Source of the DNA: Ostrinia nubilalis
Taxonomy: Eukaryota > Arthropoda > Insecta > Lepidoptera > Crambidae
Length of the DNA stretch: 64,000 nucleotides
Assembly (NCBI RefSeq): GCF_963855985.1
Contig: NC_087105.1
Location: forward strand, 4,838,501 to 4,902,500
Direction: 5' to 3'
Every line of letters starts with the position of its first letter. Position 1 is the stretch's first letter. The notes under the pieces are model-generated. The model was not told where the DNA came from and did no database searches. It saw only the letters and a program-made list of their open reading frames with translations. Below are positions 50,401 to 55,534 of this stretch, in pieces. The position numbers and the translations under genes were made by a program.

Positions 50401-53400
50401 GTATTCGCAGGCTGGGGCTCCTCGGACTTGAGAAGCTGGTGCAGTGGGCGCTGCACGAGTGGCTGGCGGACGTCAAGCGGCACCAGCTGCCCGGCCTGCT
50501 CGGCGGCATCGGGCCGATGCACTCGCTGCTGCAGCTTAGTGAGTATATCATCATCATCATTTCAGCCATAGAATAAGAATACTTTATTCAGCATAGAAAA
50601 ATAAAATAAAAATACAGTACATATAACATTAAACATTAAACTACAATCTATGCTGAAGAGGTGTCCGCTCAGCTATATTCGCGACATAACAAGCGCCATG
50701 TCGAGAAGCTGGTTTTCAGCGGGAACCAACAGGACCATAGGACGTCCACTGCTGAACATAGGCCTCCCCCAATGCTTTCCATGTTGATCGATCGGTAGCG
50801 GCCTGCGTCCAGCGCTTCCCTGCTACCTTTGTGATGTCGTCGGTCCACCTTGTGGGTGGACGTCCCACTCTGCGTTTTCCGGTACGCGGCCTCCATTCCA
50901 GAACCTTGCTGCCTCATCGGCCGTCAGTTCTGCGTACTATGTGCCCTGCCCATTGCCATTTCAGCTTGCTAATCCGTCGGGCTATGTCTGCGACTTTAGT
51001 TCGTTTACGGATCTCCTCATTTCTGATTCAATCTCGTAAAGAAACACCGAGCATATCCCTCTCCATAACTTGTAGCTTCTTTTGCGTTACTGGTATTGCA
51101 GTATCCTCTTTTTATCCAAAACTTCATCTAAACTACATCGTCTTCCACGAAGACATGCTTCATTCCTTCTATCTGCTGCTCAGTAAGCGGTTAATAGGAA
51201 TTGATCGCGTCTTCGTGGATGGCACAATCTTTATGCTAACGTTACATTATTTCCCGCCAGTAACTGGAATCCGTGACCTGGTGTGGCTGCCAGTGGAGCA
51301 ATGGCGCCGCGACGGCCGGCTGGTGCACGGCCTGCGCCGCGGCTGCGCCTCGTTCACGGCGCGCACCGCCGTCGCCGCGCTCGACATCACCACGCGGCTG
51401 CTGCAGCTGATACAGGTGACGTCACTGCTGTCGCTAGTCCCCGCCAGTCACTGGCAGCCGCGGCCTGGTGTGGCTGCGCCTCGTTCACGGCGCGCACCGC
51501 CGTCGCCGCGCTCGACATCACCACGCGGCTGCTGCAGCTGATACAGGTGACGTCACTGTTGTCGCCAGTCCCCGCCAGTCACTGGCAGCCGCGGCCTGGT
51601 GTGGCTGCGCCTCGTTCACGGCGCGCACCGCCGTCGCCGCGCTCGACATCACCACGCGGCTGCTGCAGCTGATACAGGTGACGTCACTGCTGTCGCTAGT
51701 CCCCGCCAGTCACTGGCAGCCGCGGCCTGGTGTGGCTGCGCCTCGTTCACGGCGCGCACCGCCGTCGCCGCGCTCGACATCACCACGCGGCTGCTGCAGC
51801 TGATACAGGTGACGTCACTGTTGTCGCCAGTCCCCGCCAGTCACTGGCAGCCGCGGCCTGGTGTGGCTGCGCCTCGTTCACGGCGCGCACCGCCGTCGCC
51901 GCGCTCGACATCACCACGCGGCTGCTGCAGCTGATACAGGTGACGTCACTGTTGTCGCCAGTCCCCGCCAGTCACTGGCAGCCGCGGCCTGGTGTGGCTG
52001 CGCCTCGTTCACGGCGCGCACCGCCGTCGCCGCGCTCGACATCACCACGCGGCTGCTGCAGCTGATACAGGTGACGTCACTGCTGTCGTCAGTCCCCGCC
52101 AGTCACTGGCAGCCGCGGCCTGGTGTGGCTGCGCCTCGTTCACGGCGCGCACCGCCGTCGCCGCGCTCGACATCACCACGCGGCTGCTGCAGCTGATACA
52201 GGTGACGTCACTGCTGTCGTCAGTCCCCGCCAGTCACTGGCAGCCGCGGCCTGGTGTGGCTGCGCCTCGTTCACGGCGCGCACCGCCGTCGCCGCGCTCG
52301 ACATCACCACGCGGCTGCTGCAGCTGATACAGGTGACGTCACTGCTGTCGTCAGTCCCCGCCAGTCACTGGCAGCCGCGGCCTGGTGTGGCTGCGCCTCG
52401 TTCACGGCGCGCACCGCCGTCGCCGCGCTCGACATCACCACGCGGCTGCTGCAGCTGATACAGGTGACGTCACTGCTGTCGTCAGTCCCCGCCAGTCACT
52501 GGCAGCCGCGGCCTGGTGTGGCTGCGCCTCGTTCACGGCGCGCACCGCCGTCGCCGCGCTCGACATCACCACGCGGCTGCTGCAGCTGATACAGGTGACG
52601 TCACTGCTGTCGTCAGTCCCCGCCAGTCACTGGCAGCCGCGGCCTGGTGTGGCTGCGCCTCGTTCACGGCGCGCACCGCCGTCGCCGCGCTCGACATCAC
52701 CACGCGGCTGCTGCAGCTGATACAGGTGACGTCACTGCTGTCGTCAGTCCCCGCCAGTCACTGGCAGCCGCGGCCTGGTGTGGCTGCGCCTCGTTCACGG
52801 CGCGCACCGCCGTCGCCGCGCTCGACATCACCACGCGGCTGCTGCAGCTGATACAGGTGACGTCACTGCTGTCGTCAGTCCCCGCCAGTCACTGGCAGCC
52901 GCGGCCTGGTGTGGCTGCGCCTCGTTCACGGCGCGCACCGCCGTCGCCGCGCTCGACATCACCACGCGGCTGCTGCAGCTGATACAGGTGACGTCACTGT
53001 TGTCGCCAGTCCCCGCCAGTCACTGGCATCTTGTTACGAACCTGGAACTGTGAACTGATAATAGTACCTAATTTGTAAAAAATTACCACCCTGCATCGTT
53101 TACGAACCCTGTCACCATTAGATGGACTACCACTCACTGAAGCACCAGCCCCGTCGACTTAACCTGGTCGGAATACCCGTGGAATCCTAAAGACGAGTAT
53201 TGACATTGCGATGTAGGCTCGCAAGGCATGTCTCGGTATGCAGACGCGTTTACTTCGCGAGTCGATTTTAACGATGCCGCTCAAACGGGCAACGAGCAGC
53301 CTCATAACTACTTACTGTATTAACATACGTGGTATTAACATTACAGGCGACAGCAGAGACAGCGTTCGACATGCTGAGCCCTGGGCCGACGCTGCAACTG

Positions 53401-55534
53401 CAGGCGGCGTACGACAGCCGCCGGCGCCGCCGCCGCGACCCCTCGCGACACCCCGCAGACATCCGCGAGGGCGTGGCCACCGCCTACCAGACCGTCAGGG
53501 AGGTCAGTCCCTTGCTACAGCTGGTGTAGTGAGACAACGCCGCGTGGCTCCAGCTGCAGGCGGCGGACGACAGGCGCCGCCGCCGCGACCCCTCGCGACA
53601 CCCCGCAAACATCCGCGAGGGCGTGGCCACCGCCTACTAGACCGTCAGGGAGGTCAGTCCCTTGCTACAGCTGGTGTAGTGAGACAACGCCGCGTGGCTC
53701 CAGCTGCAGGCGGCGGACGACAGGCGCCGCCGCCGCGACCCCTCGCGACACCCCGCAGACATCCGCGAGGGCGTGGCCACCGCCTACCAGACCGTCAGGG
53801 AGGTCAGTCCCTTGCTACAGCTGGTGTAGTGAGACAACGCCGCGTGGCTCCAGCTGCAGGCGGCGGACGACAGCCGCCACCGCCGTGACGACAGACGTCA
53901 GTCACCTTGCTATAGCGATATAATACCTTAATGACGACGACGACCCTTAGATAAGTTTTCTTTCGGCAGCGAAGGGCAGTCGTTTGGCAGGCAGTCAGTG
54001 ATATGAGACACTTCTGGTAAAATGGACGGTGACAATACCACTCGCAGTTGCTCCTGAAATAGTCTCGTCTCAAAAAACTATCAAACATCATTCAGTTATG
54101 AATGAGTTAGTTTTATCCATGTTTAATTTAGGCTCGCGTTATTTCTGCAGTATTTGTTACCGGCTTTTCATTGGAAAACTGAAAACCATAGTCAAAAAGG
54201 CAGAATTGTAAGTAAAACGGCAATTGTCACAATTGTTTGGCAATACAAATACATGGTGTGATTTTGTAAAACAACGCCCATCTCAGAGGTGGTAGTAGTA
54301 TACACGACACTGATGCCAAAAAAAAAAAACCTTAAATGGTCATGGAAAAATCCATGAAATCAGGAAAATGGTATTACATATTACGCGGGTGAGCTATCAG
54401 TCACGCGTCGCAGCCGCATGTGCTCGGTGGAGTAGCTGGGTACGCTTGAGTAAGATCTTGCAGCTGCGAGACGTTTTATCCAGTTGACTAAAAACTAACA
54501 CACTGTGTTTTTACCAGGGCTTCGCTGAGACCGCAGCGACGATGGCGCTAGCCGCTAGGTGTGAGAGCGGCGTGGGCGTGCTCCGCCACCTGCCCGGCGC
54601 CGCCGTCACGCCGCTAGCGCTGGCCGCCGCCGGCGCCGCCGACCTGCTGGGCGGCGTGCGGGCCCACCTCGCGCCGCACCACGCGCGCGACCACGCCGAC
54701 AAGTGGCGCCCCTACGCGCCGCCCTCAGGTAAATACACTGTAGAATAAATACAAGTGGCGCCCCCACGAGTCGTCTGCAGGTAAATAGACTTTAATAGAC
54801 TGTAGAACTAAAACAAGTGGCGCCCCTACGCGCCGCCTTCTGGTAAATATAATGTAGAACTAACGCCCGTATTCACAAACATTACTATGACGTCTCACAG
54901 TGCGCGTGGACGCACAGGGTTACAAACGAACCAATCACATAGCTCTATTCAACGTTGTGCGTTCGATTTGCTGCTTCACATAAGCAAGCATCATTTGTGA
55001 ATAGGGGCGTAAGACACTACAAGTAAATCCCCTATCTATGCACCGCCCTCAGGTAAATAGACTGTAGAACTAAAGGTTCAGTCAAACCAACGCGATCGCA
55101 CGCGATCAGCCGGCGTGCAGCGATTGCGATCAGACTTAAATGCATTGATCGCCATCGCTGCACGCCGGCTAAACGCGTGTTATCGCGTTGGTTTGGCTGT
55201 ACCTTAAGTAAAGTGGCGCCCTCACACGCCGCCCGCATATAATTATACTGTGGCTCCTCCATGCACTGCCTGCAGGTAAATTCATTCGAGTGTTCATACC
55301 TTGAATCGAACTTGAGCACATAATGCTGTCTCAAGACGCGATCTATACTTGAGATTGAATCATCAGGTAATTTGGTACCCACTGCAGAAGTATGACTGTA
55401 TACCTCGACTAACGCTATAAATTAACTCAGACAGAAGTCTAGAGTTCTGAGTTCGATTGCCACCTGCCAGTGGGAAGACAAGACGGAATATTATTAATAA
55501 AAATATTTCTTTTGTTCTAGATCCAGCAGAGTAA
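13356..55534 (+). CDS. Atg2: Autophagy-related protein 2 (lipid-transfer protein), 38 coding exons, 2116 aa
   Basis: Bridges ER and phagophore and moves phospholipids for autophagosome growth; also found on lipid droplets. Coding exons: 13356-13523, 14244-14412, 14768-14908, 15052-15154, 15571-16158, 16235-16389, 17082-17237, 17608-17693, 17973-18157, 18740-18906, 19133-19253, 19540-19710, 20995-21169, 21562-21662, 21787-21992, 22296-22419, 23076-23224, 23796-24001, 25558-25708, 26261-26445, 26856-27040, 27630-27894, 28221-28413, 29448-29555, 29885-30144, 30543-30751, 33102-33239, 33652-33829, 35231-35398, 39715-39874, 46507-46674, 47879-48047, 49709-49855, 50411-50538, 51261-51415, 53347-53502, 54518-54728, 55521-55534. 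All phases agree and the frame stays open. Family landmarks: chorein N-terminus (MVWYLPWSESIKKRACRYLL), WLTQLMD...VHVWDCAVDYRP, EIFFFPDE, LIR-like EYCII (about 1463-1467), GGPGRD, SPIYFR, LNCSELTLKRL, GLLGGIGPMH, DIREGVATAYQTVRE, and DKWRPY near the end. Usual animal length is about 1900-1940 aa. Exon edges were read by eye and a few may be off by some bases. Confidence 0.93.
13524..14243 (+). other. Atg2 intron 1
   Basis: AT-rich, gtaagt to tttag. No repeat or gene recognised. Confidence 0.5.
15155..15570 (+). other. Atg2 intron 4
   Basis: AT-rich intron with nothing recognisable. A short minus-strand open frame here is a shadow. Introns 2 (14413-14767), 8 (17694-17972) and 22 (27895-28220) are similar apart from the MITE in intron 22. 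Confidence 0.5.
16455..16985. repeat. Dispersed repeat copy 1 (Atg2 intron 6)
   Basis: A block containing GACTTCGGTAAAATGATGTG, AAATGGCGGAGGAAATACATG and CTCGCGGAGATGAACAGGCC recurs in reverse orientation at 34805-35200. Both lie in Atg2 introns. Class unknown; no clear terminal inverted repeat. Confidence 0.55.
18218..18453. mobile_element. hAT-type MITE, 236 bp, 8-bp target duplication
   Basis: Ends CAGTGGTTC and GAACCACTG are inverted repeats. The 8-bp duplication ATCTAGCT flanks it exactly (18210-18217 and 18454-18461). Interior has no coding capacity. In Atg2 intron 9. Confidence 0.85.
18975..19075 (+). repeat. RTE-like LINE 3' fragment (Atg2 intron 10)
   Basis: CTGGATGCTGGCAGCGCAG...GGAAATTCTTGGGGGAGGCC and CAGCAGTGGACGTCATTTGG match the shared 3' end of an abundant insect LINE family. 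Other pieces here: 21200-21315 (+), 30430-30510 (-), 37005-37440 (+), 50730-51095 (-). Confidence 0.55.
19711..20870 (+). repeat. Decayed tandem array derived from Atg2 exon 12
   Basis: Intron 12 is filled with about eight degenerate copies of the end of exon 12: GCTGCAGTGCCC...GAACGCCGTGCTCAGGTGAG. Donor-like ends fall near 19784, 19938, 20013, 20182, 20321 and 20463. Several keep GTGAG, others are mutated to ATGAG. The fullest copy starts near 20059 with GTAGAGCGTATGTCGGCGAC. Copies differ by many substitutions, so this array is older than those further 3'. Confidence 0.8.
21200..21315 (+). repeat. RTE-like LINE 3' fragment (Atg2 intron 13)
   Basis: Carries ACCCACAAAGTGGACCGGCG and GGCGCTGGATGCAGGCCGCT, typical of the same LINE tail as 18975. 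The rest of intron 13 (to 21561) shows no other feature. Confidence 0.5.
22459..22595 (+). repeat. tRNA-derived SINE in Atg2 intron 16
   Basis: CGATAGCCGAACGGTGAAGG...GATCCGGGGAACGCGGATTC, then an AT-rich tail with AATAAATAAAAA. Same family as 2887-2970 and more complete. The remaining intron to 23075 is unassigned. Confidence 0.55.
23490..23755 (+). repeat. Non-LTR retrotransposon 3' end (Atg2 intron 17)
   Basis: Contains TTGTTCCGGCGTTTCTTCTC and AAAGTGCCCCAAAAGGGC, and ends in an AT-rich tail. A related piece is at 29685-29866 (AGTTTCTTCCGCCATTTCTT...AAGTGCCCTTTAAAAGGC). Confidence 0.45.
24052..25052. mobile_element. Non-autonomous hAT element, 1001 bp, 8-bp target duplication
   Basis: Inverted ends CATAGCTGGGCA and TGCCCAGCTATG, with the 8-bp duplication CGTATGTA at 24044-24051 and 25053-25060. 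Subterminal TTAACG-rich repeats occur at both ends. A nested fold-back of AAAACGAAAAAAATAATT occurs near 24197 and again, inverted, near 24310. No transposase. Atg2 intron 18. Confidence 0.8.
25845..25972. mobile_element. Short fold-back MITE, Atg2 intron 19
   Basis: GTACTATCGGCAACAGTGTT on the left pairs imperfectly with AACACTGTGGTCTATAGTAC on the right. 128 bp, no coding capacity. Confidence 0.6.
28002..28179. mobile_element. MITE just upstream of Atg2 exon 23
   Basis: CTGAGTCAGTGCCT on the left and AGGCACTGACTCAG on the right bound about 178 bp. It ends only about 40 bp before the exon 23 acceptor. Confidence 0.6.
28414..29296 (+). repeat. 158-bp tandem array derived from Atg2 exon 23 and its donor
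   Basis: Five full units and one partial unit repeat the last ~140 bp of exon 23 (from CACCTGCTG) plus donor GTGGGTGAGTAG and 15 bp of intron containing TGACGTCA. Units are nearly identical. All downstream units share changes absent from the exon (CTGCGACCCGCC instead of CTGGGACTCCGCC); units 2-6 share GGATGG where exon and unit 1 have GGACGG. Each unit keeps a good 5' splice site but has no clear acceptor. Period confirmed by TGACGTCA at 28425, 28583, 28741, 28899, 29057 and 29215. Open frames of 80-131 codons on both strands are by-products. Confidence 0.93.
29685..29866 (+). repeat. Non-LTR retrotransposon 3' end (Atg2 intron 24)
   Basis: Second member of the family at 23490-23755, shorter, with an AATAAATGATTTCGATTTGA tail. 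Confidence 0.45.
30430..30510 (-). repeat. RTE-like LINE 3' fragment, antisense (Atg2 intron 25)
   Basis: AAGACGTCCACTGCTGGGCA and GACCGGTCCTGCGCCGCTCG, the reverse orientation of the LINE tail seen at 18975 and 21200. It ends about 35 bp before the exon 26 acceptor. Confidence 0.5.
30752..32885 (+). repeat. Tandem array of ~170-bp units derived from Atg2 exon 26
   Basis: About nine copies of the last ~130 bp of exon 26 (CTGAACCGATCGTGACGTGG to GCCGGTGACGAGGTAAGTTT) with its donor and ~35 bp of intron. Copies begin near 31447, 31612, 31790, 31960, 32132, 32302, 32479, 32648 and 32826; the last is truncated. Copies differ at several sites (TTCTCG or TTCACG; AACGAT or ATAGAT). Two motif variants alternate in the spacers (TTACGACGAATAAG and TTACGAAGAATATTG), so higher-order duplication of pairs is likely. 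A retro-insert splits the array at 30791-31431. Confidence 0.9.
30791..31431 (-). mobile_element. Retrotransposed element with A-tail (antisense), 15-bp target duplication, inside the exon 26 array
   Basis: Starts with a long T run (the A-tail of a minus-strand element). It is flanked by the direct repeat TTGGTACTTACGACC at 30776-30790 and 31432-31446. That duplicated sequence is array spacer, so the insertion came after the array formed. The GC-rich body has GGGCAAACGCCCCGCCAGCC and TGGCCCGGGCAAATGCC, with no intact reverse transcriptase; a 5'-truncated LINE or a SINE. Confidence 0.8.
33487..33607. mobile_element. Small MITE in Atg2 intron 27
   Basis: AGGCTGAGTTGCACCACC at the left and GTTGCAACCCAGCCTTA at the right; a second copy of the family at 6941-7033. 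Confidence 0.55.
33640..34527 (+). repeat. Atg2: ~201-bp tandem array containing four complete copies of Atg2 exon 28
   Basis: Copies of 178 nt with acceptor CTAG and donor AAGGTGCG lie at 33652-33829, 33854-34031, 34055-34232 and 34256-34433. A fifth is truncated at 34456-34527. All four full copies are open in the Atg2 frame, entering in phase 2 and leaving in phase 0. They differ mainly at the start (RNKDYEPY, CIKDYEPY, CYKDYEPY, RNKGCEPF) and by a few later changes. Since 178 is not a multiple of 3, two copies cannot be spliced together in frame, so one must be chosen per transcript. The first copy is used in the model above only by convention. Confidence 0.9.
34805..35200. repeat. Dispersed repeat copy 2, inverted (Atg2 intron 28)
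   Basis: Reverse-complement relative of 16455-16985: it opens GGCCTGTTCATCTCCGCGAG and holds ACCGAAGTCAGCCCTATAGC. It lies just upstream of the exon 29 acceptor. A related IR fragment (CGCACTATCGGCCACAGTTC) precedes it at about 34712. Confidence 0.55.
36668..37000 (+). mobile_element. Helitron-like non-autonomous element
   Basis: Starts TCCTACTAATATTATAAATG after A and ends AAAATCTAG before T, matching the TC...CTRR ends and A/T target of Helitrons. The interior TTTCACGCAAAAAGTACTCA and AGGCTATAATTTATG are very common in lepidopteran genomes. A ~130-bp insertion follows position 36713. Confidence 0.5.
37005..37440 (+). mobile_element. RTE-like LINE 3' end with remnant of ORF2 C-terminus
   Basis: The frame 37050-37346 encodes RDRIRNEEIRRRTKVTDIA, KWQWAGHIARR and SVGRPPTRWTDDL, the conserved tail of RTE-clade endonuclease/reverse-transcriptase proteins, followed by the usual CAGCAGTGAACGTC 3' UTR. 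No catalytic domain is present, so it is a dead 5'-truncated copy. Confidence 0.8.
39947..40065. mobile_element. Fold-back MITE, Atg2 intron 30
   Basis: ACCTCGTTAATAAAAAGCTA at the left and TACCTTTTTATTAATAAGGA at the right are imperfect inverted repeats enclosing about 120 bp; CACCCTAGTTGAACA pairs with TGTTCAATCAGGGTG. Confidence 0.6.
40496..40731 (+). other. Unidentified open segment resembling a terminal exon
   Basis: After the acceptor TATCGTTTTCAG, one frame stays open for about 78 codons to TAG near 40731. It reads DRNEYRFEDRVCESY, then KGKLLVLAGQVRDVEELR and IIRQTSVHNNYC. It has no ATG-started frame and no Atg2 similarity. RQTSV-type segments occur in transposon-derived SWIM/YqaJ proteins, but the match is from memory and weak. 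It may be the last exon of a nested gene or a transposon remnant. Confidence 0.3.
40838..41584 (+). mobile_element. TIR element copy A, 747 bp
   Basis: Starts TATAGCCTGACCAGGAACAT and ends with its reverse complement ATGTTCCTGGTCAGGCTATA. TIR about 31 bp, TA-type ends. No transposase. Other copies at 43191-43943 (inverted) and 46769-47555. Confidence 0.8.
42450..42914. mobile_element. hAT-type MITE, 465 bp, 8-bp target duplication
   Basis: Ends CAGTGTTGCCAG and CTGGCAACACTG; target duplication AAGCCGAC at 42442-42449 and 42915-42922. It carries repeated GGTTACTTTT motifs and a run of about 20 C near 42810-42830. The 77-codon open frame inside is not convincing as a gene. Confidence 0.85.
43191..43943 (-). 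mobile_element. TIR element copy B, inverted relative to copy A
   Basis: Begins TATAGCCCGACCAGGAACAT and runs through the reverse complement of copy A (CCATGTTGCGGAAAACTAAT early, GACTGTACTCAGTGTTGCAC late). Copies A and B form a 745-bp inverted repeat with a 1.6-kb spacer. Confidence 0.8.
44112..45496 (+). mobile_element. Helitron-like element, interrupted
   Basis: Starts TCTATACTAATAAAAGAGGG after A and ends GTCGCGGGCAAAAAGCTAG before T, the lepidopteran Helitron-like ends. About 1.4 kb; the centre (44500-45300) includes unrelated sequence, so it is probably nested. An antisense fragment of a related family continues at 45505-45945. Confidence 0.5.
46769..47555 (+). mobile_element. TIR element copy C (Atg2 intron 31)
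   Basis: Same orientation as copy A. Begins TATAGCCTGACCAGGAACAT, ends TTCCTGGTCGGGCTATA. Carries a CAC triplet expansion near 47297-47315 absent from A and B. Confidence 0.8.
48048..49380 (+). repeat. 150-bp tandem array derived from Atg2 exon 32
   Basis: About nine units of exactly 150 bp: acceptor ATTACTATGCAG, a 115-nt shortened exon 32 copy (GCTAGTGTCAGAACCCGA to ATATACTTCAG), donor GTGAC and spacer. The copies have lost 54 nt relative to exon 32 (169 nt) and are shifted in frame internally. Entering in phase 1 gives TAG at once, so they cannot replace exon 32. Because 150 is a multiple of 3, long open frames (433, 434 and 342 codons) arise on both strands; they are artefacts. Units differ by a few substitutions. 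Confidence 0.93.
49863..50110 (+). repeat. Minisatellite in Atg2 intron 33, ~52-bp unit
   Basis: Units of GAAGTGAAGCGCCCCTTGTC...CTTGCTGTAGTTGTAT, two close copies then decaying copies to about 50230. It starts directly after the exon 33 donor, but I see no exon 33 sequence in it. Confidence 0.65.
50730..51095 (-). mobile_element. RTE-like LINE 3' end, antisense (Atg2 intron 34)
   Basis: Reverse complement of the LINE family at 37005-37440: GGACGTCCACTGCTGAACAT, GTCGGTCCACCTTGTGGGTG, and on the minus strand remnants of the ORF2 tail. The plus-strand open frame over it (from 50831) is an antisense shadow. Confidence 0.75.
51416..53031 (+). repeat. 131-bp tandem array derived from Atg2 exon 35, ~12 units
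   Basis: Each unit: donor-side GTGACGTCACTG, CCCGCCAG acceptor, then a 99-nt shortened exon 35 copy (TCACTGGCAGCCGCGGCCTG to CAGCTGATACAG). The copies lack the stretch between two GGCTGC direct repeats of the exon (51288-51293 and 51341-51346). TGACGTCA recurs at 51417 and every 131 bp to 52989, 13 sites. Units are nearly identical, with variants CTGTCGTC, CTGTCGCTA and TTGTCGCC marking sub-families. The frame in the copies is shifted, so the repeated 111-codon open frames are not genes. Confidence 0.95.
53503..53890 (+). repeat. 150-bp tandem array derived from Atg2 exon 36
   Basis: Two full units and part of a third: CAGCTGCAGGCGGCGGACGA through ACCGTCAGGGAG, donor GTCAGT, then TTGCTACAGCTGGTGTAGTG. 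In unit 1 the exon codon CAG has become TAG (CCTACTAGACC). The exon's GGCGTACGAC is GGCGGACGAC in the units. Confidence 0.85.
54863..55010. mobile_element. MITE in Atg2 intron 37
   Basis: Ends ACGCCCGTATTCACAAA and TTTGTGAATAGGGGCGT, imperfect inverted repeats, 148 bp. Confidence 0.65.
55073..55205. mobile_element. Hairpin MITE in Atg2 intron 37
   Basis: AAGGTTCAGTCAAACCAACG at the left pairs with CGTTGGTTTGGCTGTACCTT at the right, and inner arms GCCGGCGTGCAGCGAT and ATCGCTGCACGCCGGC also pair. Almost the whole 133 bp folds into one hairpin. Confidence 0.75.

Larger units (their letters stand above)
54729..55255 (+). repeat. Degenerate tandem copies of the end of Atg2 exon 37
   Basis: ACAAGTGGCGCCCC...GCCGCC(C/T)TC.GGTAAATA...TGTAGAACTAA recurs at about 54751, 54813, 55021 and 55207. 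Two MITEs (54863-55010 and 55073-55205) have inserted between copies. Donor-like GGTAAAT is kept in most. Confidence 0.65.
47879..55534 (+). other. Atg2: Atg2 exons 32-38: CAD and C-terminal ATG2 region
   Basis: Exon 32 ends SPIYFR and exon 33 continues with VVFSPEVPIRLDYVGKRVD, the conserved start of the ATG2 C-terminal domain. Exons 34-37 carry GLLGGIGPMHSLLQL, IRDLVWLPVEQWRRDGRL, ATAETAFDML and LLGGVRAHLAPHHARDHADK. The last exon adds only DPAE and the stop. These exons are far GC-richer than the introns around them. Five of the seven (32, 35, 36, 37 and, less clearly, 33) are followed by tandem arrays. Confidence 0.85.

Noticed and set aside
50831..51541. 236-codon plus-strand open frame
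   Set aside because: First half is antisense to an RTE LINE tail; second half is exon 35 and its first repeat in a shifted frame.
51416..53031. CRISPR array, because of regular spacing and near-identical repeats
   Set aside because: Units are fully identical without unique spacers, are exon-derived, and lie in a eukaryotic intron.
51283..53053. Series of 111-codon open frames starting every 131 bp
   Set aside because: Overlapping frame-shifted readings of the exon 35 array. No start context, and identical copies.
53238..53888. 216-codon plus-strand open frame with Pro/Arg-rich repeats
   Set aside because: Exon 36 and its 150-bp copies read in the wrong frame.
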